From Haliclona indistincta (taxonomy: Eukaryota; Porifera; Demospongiae; Haplosclerida; Chalinidae): a stretch of 64,000 nt of DNA. The stretch covers positions 8,440,867 through 8,504,866 of the forward strand of contig OZ024783.1 of assembly GCA_964017065.1 (NCBI GenBank), given 5' to 3'. The notes below the pieces were generated by a model, which was not told the origin of the DNA, did no database searches, and saw nothing but the letters and a program-made list of their open reading frames with translations. The position numbers were made by a program, and so were the translations under genes. This document shows positions 12,668 to 25,000 of this stretch, one piece after another; within the stretch, counting starts at the first letter, position 1, and the number at the start of each line of letters is the position of its first letter.

Positions 12668-12744
12668 TAGTAATTATAATGGAATAATTTCATGATGACT
12701 TTGACCTTTTATTAAAGGTCAATGACTGTGTAAAAATTACATAC

Positions 12745-12995
12745 ACAAGTTTAGGCAGAGGCAAAGACTCTGTCTGAAAGAGATGAATGGAAAGAAAAGG
12801 CAAAGCGTGAATCACAAACTACACTATGTGCGACGAAGAGAAAAAAGAAAATGTGCACAGCCTGCAAAGAAGAAAACAGAGATTCTTGTCTTGAAATCAA
12901 AGCAGAAGAATATCAGGCAGCACAAAGTTCGGAGACTGAATTAACAAAGTTGCATACCATAGGAAACTTTACAAACAAAGGGTACGAGCAGTGAG
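12745..12995 (+). pseudogene. Short charged coding fragment of unknown family
   Basis: The plus strand can be read as LSERDEWKEKAKRESQTTLC followed by a lysine-rich segment and MCTACKEENRDSCLEIKAEE, ending in a stop near 12993. The composition is protein-like and includes a CxxC pair, but I do not recognise the family. It is probably transposon-derived, given the surroundings. Confidence 0.25.
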
Positions 12996-12999
12996 TCAA

Positions 13000-13800
13000 A
13001 CAGATCCAGTGCTCGCCGTGACCAGCAATGACCTGCTATGCTATATGCTGTCTACCAGGACTCTAGCAAAGTAGTACTGCGTAGTTCTATGTGACCAAGA
13101 TCATCTAATAATCCTTGAAGTCCCGTTACCAGAACTATAGGGTCAAAATTAACAGTCCGACGTTAGCAACTGCTGGTATCAAAGTTCACAAAACCTTAGC
13201 TACTCAACTGTTTAGAGCTGACATAGACGAGCAGCTGATAGTGGAGCAGCTGCGCATCAGTCATACGAGCCATAAAGAGCTACACCTGGTTTGATATTCT
13301 CAACCTGCTGCATGAAGCAGAGGCTTGGAGTTAAGAGGGAATGAAGTGGAAATCGATAATGCCAAGATTCAATATCTCTGTGACTTCACTGAGAATCACC
13401 TGAGGGTCAGTGAAGACCAGGTGAGGGGCAGCAGCTGAAAAATATAAGCAGAGAGCAGCACCATCGAGAAACAGGTGTCGTGGATAAAACGACACCACTA
13501 CGTATCTCAATGTATTCCAAAATAGACTACTTGCAGAGAGCCTTGGGATCAACAAATCTTAACAAAAAGTGATGTGATTGTCAGGCAATTAAGCAAAGTT
13601 TACTACACCATTAGACATACCATAGACAATTATTTTATCCTCCCGGGATTGGCAACACGGGTAATTAGCACGGGTAATTCGCCCGCATCACTTTAGTTCA
13701 ACGATTTAAGGCGGATTTCTAATTATACGTAACAGTAATAAATTTTGTAGAAACACATGCTAAACAATGGCACAAGTTTCCCCATTGTTTATATCAGCCT
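13000..13800. other. No recognised gene
   Basis: Open frames on both strands at 13330-13570 have no recognised similarity. No strong splice or promoter signals were noted. Confidence 0.3.
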
Positions 13801-13806
13801 CTATAT

Positions 13807-14600
13807 ATGATTCTTCTTGTACAACTACTATTCTCGATACAACTACTATTCTTCTTGTACAACTACTATTCTCGATACAACTACTATTCTCGACGTCAAC
13901 ATGTGGCTGAAAGGGAACACTACGTGGAGGAAGCCAAAATTGGGAGAAATAAGGAAGCTTTGATCCGTATAGGAAATAGAGGTGGGTAGTAGATTGTGTG
14001 TGACAATCAATACCCTATGAAACTGTTTCTGCAGGAGTGAGTTTGACAGCTATTGCTTCAAGTTTTGGAAATACTTTGAAATACTATAAGCACCCCACAG
14101 GTCTGTTGCTGCAAATGCCTTCACTGTGTTGATGTCTGCTCAGCAGCAGATTTCCACTCAGCGTTTTCTCACACCCATTGAAAACCCCCGAAACAAGAAA
14201 GAAGAGTTGAACAATGTTGTATTGAATTAAGAATTCAGGGTTAATGCTTCTCTGTGACGAATGTGGGATGTGGCGCCTAGTGTATGCTAAAAGAAAGCTG
14301 ACCAAAGTAGAAGTATAGAAATTGACAGCAACTTTCGATGGCCTCAGTTTCTCTTGTGGGTCACCACTTGAAGATCTTGATGATATCGATGATGGAATTC
14401 TTTCAGAGGTCTATGTTCAAGACTTACAATGTGGAGAGCCTGTCGAGCCACTTTATAACGCTGCTGATTTGGAAGACATTTGCGTGTATTGTTGTGAGCA
14501 AGTTTCAACTACTTCTACATGCAAAGAGTACTATCCACAGTGCCAGGAGTGCCTGTCAGAGAAAGAAAAGATCCCCAGAAACAAGAACAAGAAAAAATGA
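13807..14600 (+). pseudogene. Transposon-derived remnant with zinc-binding-like tail
   Basis: A short minisatellite of ACAACTACTATTCT units (13816-13890) runs into a frame reading RRQHVAEREHYVEEAKIGRN. Farther on, 14322-14600 is open and ends with paired cysteines (ICVYCCEQ, then QCQECLSEKEK) and a lysine-rich tail. Cysteine pairs before a basic tail are common at transposase C-termini. The intervening sequence has stops. The family is not identified. Confidence 0.3.
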
Positions 14601-14899
14601 TTTTAATAAACACCAGAACTAGTTTTGTGTATTTTTATAATTAACTTCCTGTTTTGAAGGAAATATGATGACGTCACTTCCCGTCCCGCCCGCCCGCGTC
14701 TGCCTATCATTTCAGGCAGGACGGGAACCAACAATGCAATTTGTAGTGGCCTTAGTAGCTGCTCGCCTTTGTCTGTAACTGCTAGACGATTGCATGTCGC
14801 TAAATGTGCGAGGGGAAGCACACTAGCCACACATTCTTCAAGCTGGAAGTATGAAATCCAGTCTGACCGTTGCGGCCAGCTACTCTTGGAAGAAAGCAA

Positions 14900-15650
14900 A
14901 GAGCAGCAGTGAATTATTGCATCTGTGGTAGGAGAACACCGGCGTAGGACTGGTATGCGCAGCTGTGCCTGGGATCGCAGGACAGTACACGCTCAGTGCA
15001 TTGAGTGATGAAAAAGTTATAACAGCGCAATCTGTTTGAGTGCAATGGAGGACACATTGCACTGACTAAACACTGGGCGAAGTACTTAATGGAGAGAATG
15101 GGCTTTGTCAAGTGCCAGGCAAGTACTAAACCCAAAGTGTCTGTTTCGGATATCAATTCACTGAAAGCAAAGTTTATCTTTGTTGTCAAAGTGATCATTC
15201 AAATGGAGGAGATACCGAGCGACTTGGTGATCAATTGGGATCAGACTGGTATTCATTATGTTCCAGTTTCAAGTTGGACGATGGCAAAGGAAAGTTCAAA
15301 GTGAATCGAGATCGCAGGCATTGACGACAAAAGGCAGATCACGGCTGTTTTTGGAAACACAATGACTGGCGACTTTCTTCCTCTTCAACTGATTTATAAA
15401 GGTAAAACCAAGAAGTGCCTTCCAGCTGTCACATTCCCCTCTGATTGGCATGTCAGATAATCACTGGTCTAATGAAGACACAATGGTCGACTACTTAGAG
15501 AAGGTTCTTTTCCTTATGCCGAGAAAAAAAGAAAAGATCTCAAGCTTGAGCCTACTTAATCAGCTCGTGATATTTTTGATCGATTTCAAGGACTCCACTC
15601 CTAGTGCACACGCTATTGTTATGGCAGTATTGATGACAGCGCATTGCAAG
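14900..15650 (+). pseudogene. pogo/CENP-B-type DDE transposase, decayed central part
   Basis: From 15089 the plus strand reads MERMGFVKCQASTKPKVSVS and then IPSDLVINWDQTGIHYVPVS, with WDQTG holding the first catalytic aspartate of pogo-type DDE transposases. After one stop and a frame change the protein continues as IAGIDDKRQITAVFGNTMTG and YSDNHWSNEDTM, then FDRFQG-like residues near the second aspartate. Several frameshifts and stops show it is dead. The N-terminal half lies downstream on the opposite strand. Confidence 0.65.
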
Positions 15651-15983
15651 TAGGAAAGCTTGGATCCTTTTGCCTGGCTCTTCTCCAAGCAAAAGAGGAC
15701 GCCCAGACTTTTTGATAGCCACTGTCTTAATTTTCTTCCTCAACGTTAACTCTTGCAAGTACTTGTTCTTCCATGTTCGTACACTGCAAAAAAAGCAACC
15801 AGAGAAAGATCTTTTCCAATATCTGATAGTAGCTGTCACATATTCGGCAGCCCTTTTCCCAATCTCCGCCTTCTCTTTCGATCGTACCGTCCATGTCGCT
15901 TACCGACTGACGCACTCACCTCTGGCTCATGTCAGGTGGCAAGACATGACTTATCGCTTCTGCTCAATACAAGATCTTCGTAA
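15552..15983 (-). pseudogene. pogo/CENP-B-type transposase N-terminal fragment, inverted
   Basis: The minus strand reads KIKTVAIKKSGRPLLLGEEP followed by GKRIQAFLLAMR. This matches the conserved (K/R)xGRPLLLG segment that precedes the DNA-binding and DDE parts in this transposase family. It lies head-on to the plus-strand DDE remnant ending at about 15650, so the two halves of one protein family now face each other. An internal inversion or two separate insertions are equally possible. Confidence 0.5.
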
Positions 15984-16122
15984 ACCACTACATTCATTTG
16001 TTTATGATTATCATAAATACAAATTATAGCCAGCAGTGTAGAATGACATCATTAGAGGTATCTATAGTAAATTGAAACGTCTACTAGACAGCAGAAACAT
16101 TTAAAACTAACTTTAGACTTAC

Positions 16123-19100
16123 CTGGATACAAATAGCATTGCTGTCAGCTAGATTGAACTTGTTTTTTGTTTCCACTCGCAACTCAATAATATCTCTTTC
16201 CGTCAACTCATGCTTGACTGAGTTTGTGTAATTATTTAATTTTTCGATACTTTTTCAAGCACACAAAGCTACTTAACCCTTTAAGGCCTATAGCAGATTT
16301 AGGCGTCATAATTGACTCCACCTACTCTAGACGTCATAAAAAGTGCAAAAAGTGCTCTAGAAAGGTCAAATCAAGTTTATTTGCAAAAGATGACTTTACC
16401 TGAAAAACCCACTGTTTTTCGGTGCGCCCTCCCCACTAAAACGTATAGCACAGGGGGAATTTTAAAGGGGGGTGTCCCCCTGTTAACCCAGGGTTCGAAG
16501 GGGCGGAGCCCCTCACCACTTTTGGCATTTTAAGGCTCCAGGTAGCCTCGTACCCAGGCCTATTGAGGAGAAGAGTTAAAGCCTGGTATCTACTGTTTGC
16601 GCATGCGTGGGTAGCGGTGGAATTCCACCGCCGCCGGTTATCATCGTACATGTTTGCAGTACGTGATGAATATTCATTGGTTTTCTTAGCAGTTCGTGAA
16701 GCTTTCCTGTTTGCAATCTACAATGATGACTGTATTGTATCGTCTTTCTTGAAGCTCTATCACAATAGCAGAAGTACAATTTAACAATTGAGTGCTCCTG
16801 GTAGCGGAAACGAGCGACATCAATCGACAATAGGAGTGTGAAATGTCATGCGATTAAGTGTGAAATGTCATGCGATTAAGCACTATCGCGTATGCAGGCT
16901 CATCACAAAGTTATTCGCCGAATCCAGAGCTAGAGCTGACGATCAAGCCGCTTCTTAGCCAGTTGTTTATAGGCTTAATAACTTAGGTGTGGCAGAGGTG
17001 TGGCCAGGATAACCGCTACCATGTTTTCATGACGCAATCGGAATATTTAATAGTAAAATACACGGATATTTAGAGCATGCGCAAGCAGTAGATACCAGGC
17101 GCTTATTTCTTGTCCCCTAGCGCCTGGGTACGAGGCTAGGCTCCAGGATGCCCGGAAATGCATACTTGGGCATAGAATATGGTCTAAACTGTGCTGTTTG
17201 CTCACCTGGACACCACCAGGTTTTTGTATCAGTCACCAGGGCTAAACGAAGACCAAAATTGGCTTTAAAATGACGAGGTCGCAGCACTTAAGTGGATTCA
17301 GTTCTGAAGTGGGAGTGGCCAACTCAGAGTTTAGTACATGGTCGTAAACTTTGACATGCCAGGAAAAAACAGTGCTAGTTTGGAACAGCTAGCGTACTGC
17401 ATGTTGTAGAAAATGCAACACAAACTGTCAATTTAGAGCAAGTCGAATTTTTGTCAAAATAATTCAGTCACTAAAGAGTTAACTAGACCAGATAACCCCC
17501 TTCATGCAAAAATCCCAGCCTTTATGGTAATTTTGTTACATACACATGTACCTTGAGATGGTTCAATTCTCCTTCCAGTTCTTCTGCTTTCTTCTTGATT
17601 ATCATTAAAATAGAATATCTGTTGAAAAAAACATGCTCACTGCAGTACATCCTTACTCACAATTATGTGTGACTGGATCTGGGAAAATGAGCTTTAAAGA
17701 GATCTCTAGTAACGCATGATATTCATAGCAATTCGACTTTTTTGGGGTCAAACACTAATTTTGTATTCAAAAGAACAAAGATAGTACTTAATTATCATTT
17801 TCTGCATCAGCATTGATGCTAACAAAATTCAAAATGCGTTATTTTTATTTACGACAGATCCCTTTACGGCTCATTCTCTCAGATCCGGTCACAGTTTAGC
17901 CCATTCACTGACCTGGTGTATGACATCGACCGCTAAATCAATCAATAAAATAGATACACTACCATCACTTTTACTAGAATAAGGAAGAGAAAAAAAAACA
18001 GATAAATTATTTTTACTACAGCACAATAAAAAACAGGTCAAAAAAACATAAGTCAACAAAAATTTTGTCGACAGCATATAAAATTTGAATTTATTTTCAT
18101 ATTAATTTTAACAAAAAAGAATAACTTTATGGATAAAACACGTTAGTAAGTGGCGTTTTGCCCAAAATTTGCTGGTCCACTTTCCCGCTATTTTATGATT
18201 TACTGTACAGCGGGCAATTTTCAAGAGACAAAATTTCGCAAATGCGCAAGATAGAGCAGTTCACGCAGGGGGTGCCAGTGGCGGAAATTTTCGACCCCAG
18301 ACCGGTTTTTTACATAGCCCCAATACCCACCCACCCACTACGTCATAATGTGTCATATAATGATATTCACAATGCAAGCTAATTAATATTCATGAAAAGA
18401 TGACGATCGCGTGCACGTAGCTCGTTGTCGATAGCGCGGGTGCGTCGATAGCTCGAGTGTAGTATCGATCGCGATCAAGCAGAACACTGGTGCAGCAAGC
18501 AGAGATCATAAAGCGACGGCGCTAGCGCTGTGAATGTGGCCAAGATTACGCGACTACCACGTTTCGGACTACAAGCGCAATGCTCGTCGCAGAAAAAAGC
18601 GCCCGTTGCTGCTAAAACTCGGGCCACGATTAGATAGCTTCTTTCGACGGAAGAACAACACTCAAGAGCTGAGTGCATCTGAATCTACTGCAGAAGCTGG
18701 TGAGTAGAATAACTGCCTGGCTCAGAAGCCATTATGCTAGCCACGCCTCCAGTCCACACCCTTCACAGCATATTGCATTTGCCTGATTTTCACTATGTAT
18801 GTATCTGTAAATAATAACAAAAGCATGTTATATCTGCATGATATAGACCTCTTCTGGTGTCAGGAACCTGTAAAACAACTATACAGTGCACCAGAAATGT
18901 AGTGGCTAAAATTTACGCAAAAGGACTTTTTGTGTAAAAACCCTCTCAACCCACCCACCCACTTTTTGGCCTGGGGTCGGTAATTTTTCTTTCTGGTACC
19001 CCCTGAGTTCACGAATAATATTTTCGTGAATCAGCGCTGTTGCCCTACTAAAATTTTCGTGAATAGAACTGCAGCCAGAATGAATTGTGTCAGCTTGGCA

Positions 19101-22015
19101 AGGTCAGACGGGAATGGAGAGCGATTATGAGAATCATAATGTTTAGTGTCCCAGTTATGATGGTAACCCAGTGTCACCCAGCGAGTCCTTAATTCATGAA
19201 ATTCGCGAATTGTTTACCTCTTCCGCTATACGGTATACACGTAAATTATTGAATGAAGACAAAAACATAACAATAAGTCGCCATAATAATACAGAGGTCA
19301 TTGCCAAGTGCTCACAAAATCGACACAAAATCAACACAGCTAGTGAAAAATAGTCAAAAGTTTGAAGCTCTGGCTACAGTTTGGTAGAGACAAGCTAACA
19401 TGTCTTGTCTACTAACCAGCTTTGATTAATTATTTCATTATCAAACAAATCTACTATCAAACTCCCACTTGAGCAAGCACACACACACACAGAAGCCGAC
19501 AAACCTGACTATCAAATCCCATTGGAACCAGTCACATGTGAAGCATAAACTAATACACACGACTGCACCACCGCACAAAGTGTTTCCCACTCTAACTGAT
19601 AAAGCTTATGAACCTCAAATTTGAAAATACGCAGCTATCAAAGACAGCAACAAACCCAAATACAATCACTCTGAAAAGACAAACAGACCAGAAAATCAAT
19701 GTAAACCACAAAAATGACAAGCAATAGAAGACGACAGCAACAACAGATGAAGATGCTTGTAAATAATGATAAAATGAACATTTGAACTTGTTTTTTACTT
19801 GTTCATATAACTACCAAACCCATGATAATTTTGTACAAGGGTAGGGTTGTTTCTATGACAACCAATGCACCAATGAGAAACAATGTCATAGAGTGTACAC
19901 AATGGCGGGATACTGTGTAGTTTCCTTGTACCACTGACCTGAGCACATGTATGAGCAAATTGTACATTATCACAAAGTCGGTATAAACAGAATTTATAAT
20001 GAAAACACTTTTCACAAAAAAAACACTTGACATTATTTAGGCAGGAATTACAAATAGAAAAGAGGAGAGAAGGCTTGGGAAATGTTTGGGAGAGGAAGCT
20101 TGGAAAAGGTTTGGGAGGAGAGAATGCATGGAAATTGTTTGGGAGAGAAGGCTTGGAAAGCTTAAATAAGAGAAGACTTTGGTGCTATGCACAACTGAGT
20201 ATACAGTATAATAGCAAAGGATCTTAAACACTGAAATATTTTTTAAATACATCCACACTTGTTTATGTAAAAAGAAACATTCAGTCATGTATCAACATAA
20301 GATTGGGTACATGCATACACAAACTCAGGGTAATCCCTGGGATAATCCCAGGGTAATCCCCTATCATAATTAACTGCCAACAATCAAACCCTCCCTTATT
20401 GTGTGAGAAATTTTCTAAATAACCTGTCCACAAGGCACAATGAACATGTATATTATTACAGTAGACACATAGCTATAATAGCATGTACATTGAAGTAAAT
20501 TGCTGAGCTGTCAATTGTAATCACTCTAGAGAGAAACAAGCCAGTGAGTCTAAATGTGGTAGATACAATTACGATCAGATTTGTGTAAGCATCACAAGTA
20601 TTGACATGTCACACAACATTGCGTAACATTAGTATCACACAACTTGGTACAATAGAGTATGGAAACATTCACATCAAGTTAGCACATGTACAATGAAGGG
20701 CTTCAAATTAGCACTAGCCAGCTAGCCCGAGGCTAGTAAAATATAGCTTGGGCTAGTAAAATGTACAGGTTGGTAGCCCAGCTGGCTAGAGATACTTGTA
20801 GACCTACTGCAGAATTTGACTGGAAACAAGTAGCTTAATATTATTTTATTGGGCAGATAGAAACTGTTTGGGGCTAGTTCAATTTGATTGTACTTGCTCT
20901 GCTGGCTAATTTGAAACTAAGAATCCCTGGTACAATGCCTTGTCATCATACAATTCACATATGCCGCAAATGAGAGACTTGTGGTATGTCGACATGCAAC
21001 ACCATCACGCTGACAACCATGATTTTCATCAATTCTTTTTCTAACCTTGCCCATCTTAGTCTATTTGTGGTGGTTTCACATTCTGAGAGCACCAGCTCAT
21101 GAACTTTGTTTAGAATTGACTTCCATTTGTGATCACTGCCAGCCCACGCTCCATCATCGTCAGTGTGAGCACCTTGAGGATGGTGAACTCTGACCTGAGA
21201 GAGTGAGTGAGTGGGTGGGTGAGAGGGTGAGAGGGTGAGTGGATGAGTGAGTGAGTGAGTGGGTGGGTGGGTGAGTGAGTGAGTGAGTGAGTGAGTGAGT
21301 GAGTGAGTGAGTGAGTGAGTGAGTGATCATGAGTGAGTGAGTGAGTGAGTGAGTGAGTGAGCAAGCGAGCGAGTAAGTGGGTGAGTGTGTTATTCCACTC
21401 ACTTGAATCCGAAGGAATTCAATGAGTTGATCCTAAAATGAAAAATCAGGCTAATTAAATTTCAGCAATCAAAACAAACTGAGTGTGCAAGTTCATGTAA
21501 CAACTTTCACATGAACACAGATGTACGAAAACATGGTCAAAACAAGCTTGAACAACCACAATGCCATGGGCACATCACAACACTTGCCACTCCTACTCAT
21601 CTTTGACACAATTCATTTGGATGCTCTTCAATCACTCACACTATTCACCAAACACGTTCACTAAATCACTCTCGGATATTTTTATACTTTATCTACATCA
21701 TTCATTCACACTCTCTCACTCGCTCACTTATTCACTAGCTCACTCACTCGTACACTCACTCGTACACTCACTCACTCACCTACTAACACATACACTCGCT
21801 CACTCACTCATTCACTCATACACTACTCACTCACTCACTCATTCGCTCACTCACTTTCACTGGTGGTGGACTTCTCGCCCAGGCCTGAAGAAGCTGGGGG
21901 CATATTTCTTCTCCTAGCTTGCATAGTCTACCACGAGATGACGTAGCCACAGCAACACAGTAGCCATTGAGACCAGCTAATAGGTGTTCCAGCACCGTGG
22001 AGTTCTGCTCTTGAC

Positions 22016-22087
<72 letters not shown>

Positions 22088-25000
22088 GATCTCAAATAGG
22101 TCAGTGCAACTGTTGTGAAAGAAGAAATCCCCTTGTACAATGCATGGGCCTTGTAGTTACAAGTAATCCTGTTCAAAACATCACAGTTCAAAACCCTAGC
22201 TATGAGAGAATGCAACACCTTAAGATTTTTGTTGACATTGTACATATAAAAACCAGTACACCAAAATGAGAGAAAGCTAGACAGACAACAACGATCACAG
22301 ACATCCTGTTAACATTGTGCACAACAGTCACTCAACACAATCACTAATACAGCTAATGGGAAGTGATTGCAGCTGGCTAGCTATCGTGTGATCGTACAAT
22401 GATCATAATTGATCACCACATGCAATGCAAGCACATTCCGATACACTACTCAGACTCACACAATCAATGCACACCAGTTTCATGCAACAAAAAACTAGGA
22501 GTACGAATTCACAGGAATTGCTTCAAGTATGCCTCAGTCCCTGCAGGTCTTAACTGCATTCCCATGTCCCACGTACTATCACGACTATTAGCCTCACTTC
22601 ATTCAGCAAAATTTAGACTAATTCAAAATTTTGACTGAAAGTTTTCAAAATTTGTACAATACACATAGCTCAATTCTTACCTGATATTCTTGGTAGCTGA
22701 CTGGAAGAACATGTACAACTGTGCTGCCGGCAAGTCACAGTTTGTTACACAGTGAGAAATGATGCTGTGAATCACACGAGCAAGAATAGATCGATCCAGC
22801 GATGTAGAGGAGGATGATATAGAGGATTGGAAGAGCTTACAGTAGATAGCAAGTAGATCTGGGAGGGAGGGAGGGAGGGAGGGAGGGAGGGAGGGAGGGA
22901 GGGAGGGAGGGAGAATGAGGAAAGGAAAGGCAACTTGTAAAAATAACTTATACACAATGCCTTACAATGTACATACATGTGTAATACAGAACTCGTATTA
23001 CACAACTCTTCCTAGCAAGACACATGGCTAAACTGCATTCCAACATCCTGTAACCATAACCACGCACAGTACACAAACATGCAACATGTGTATCTCCATT
23101 AGACCATATGGGTATTGATATTGGATTCGCACACACATGTACACACTCTCAACAGAGCACATGGCTTCATGACCGAACATGATAAACAAAGTCATGTGCT
23201 CCTCTGGTCACCATTACACATACACACGAATACCCTCTAGTGCTTCCAACTTACCCATAAACACACTTGGAGCATGTACAGTGTATTACAGTGTGAAGTA
23301 CAGCACTAATCAAAGTCATGTGCTCCTCTAGTCACCATTACACACATACACACACACGAACACCCTCTAGTGCTTCCAACGTACTCATAAACACACTTGG
23401 AGCATGTACAGTATAAGTAATGTATTATAGTGTGAAGTACAGGACTAGTCCATCATGACATGGCATCAACACTGCCTTATTCGTCACTCATCAATTATCA
23501 TGTGTGCACACACGTAGCCCACACATACACTGGTCTCACACTGATACAACAGTACTACACTTCATGCTCAATACAGTACAATACATTACTATACACACAT
23601 GTCAGTACTACACTTCATGCTCAATACAGTACAATACATTACTATACACACATGTCAGTACTACACTTCATGCTCAATACAGTACAATACATTACTATAC
23701 ACACATGTCAGTACTACACTACATGCTCAATACAGTACAATACATTACTATACACACATGTCAGTACTACACTTCATGCTCAATACAGTACAATACATTA
23801 CTATACACACATGTCAGTACTACACTTCATGCTCAATACAGTACAATACATTACTATACACACATGTCAGTACTACACTTCATGCTCAATACAGTACAAT
23901 ACATTACTATACACACATGTCAGTACTATACTTCATGCTCAATACAGTACAATACATTACTATACACACATGTCAGTACTACACTTCATGCTCAATACAG
24001 TACAATACATTACTATACACACATGTCAGTACTACACTTCATGCTCAATACAGTACAATACATTACTATACACACATGTCAGTACTACACTTCATGCTCA
24101 ATACAGTACAATACATTACTATACACACATGTCAGTACTACACTTCATGCTCAATACAGTACAATACATTACTATACACACATGTCAGTACGGAACACTA
24201 TGCTGCTTTGTGTACTACTAATCGTGCACACGTCTTTCTCAGGAACAGTTCACAGGTTTCTACTGTTAATACACAGAAGCAGTTCTGTGAAGGTGGCTTT
24301 GAAAGTATAAGACATCTTCCCAAGTTCACTAGTTTAGATAGTGTATGTACATAGCCACTACTGTTACACCTTCCATACAAATGTAAACACACATTACAAA
24401 TACTTTATGCAGGAAGAACAGGTGACATTGAACTAGAGCTGGGCGATAGTGAAAATATCACTATCACGATATTTTCATAGAAAATATCACGATAGTGAAA
24501 CTATCACGATATTTAACGTTTTTTGTACAACACGTTATATTTTGGATCATACTTAAGAAAATCACAACAGTACAAGTTCACTGTCAAATATACTAACAGA
24601 ATAGTTAACATTACTATGTAGAACAGGATCATTTTGCATTGATAGTATCATTGACAACATGTCCTGAATGGCTGAACACTCGTTCACATGGGACAAAGCT
24701 ATAGGTATAATTATTTGCTAGTTGAGACAACAGTGGATATCTCACTGAAGGGCACCCTGATTTGTAGCTTCCTCTTCTTTAAACTGACATAACTCAATTA
24801 AGCTGTTCTTCTAAAGAAGTATGGTTCTTCGGTGAAATTTTCAGCAGTCCCAGCTATAAATTCTAGCTTGATTCTAATGTTGTGTTGTCCTATTCTTAAA
24901 ACATAGTATGTGGTTTGGTATCACGATAGTGCGATTGTTACTATCGTATCACGATAGTGTGATTACTATCACGATAGTGAATATATTCGAAACTATCGCC

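Noticed and set aside
14603..14899. Minus-strand frame considered as a further ATM exon
   Set aside because: No ATM-like segment and no acceptor in phase with the exon ending at 16123.
16480..16500. GGTTCGAAGG considered as a tRNA T-arm
   Set aside because: No matching acceptor, D or anticodon arms nearby.
21110..21402. [12 protein letters not shown] frames
   Set aside because: They translate the GAGT/CACT microsatellite.
23460..24354. Three overlapping 250-codon plus-strand open frames
   Set aside because: They are three frames of the 53-bp satellite, with no domain and no constraint.
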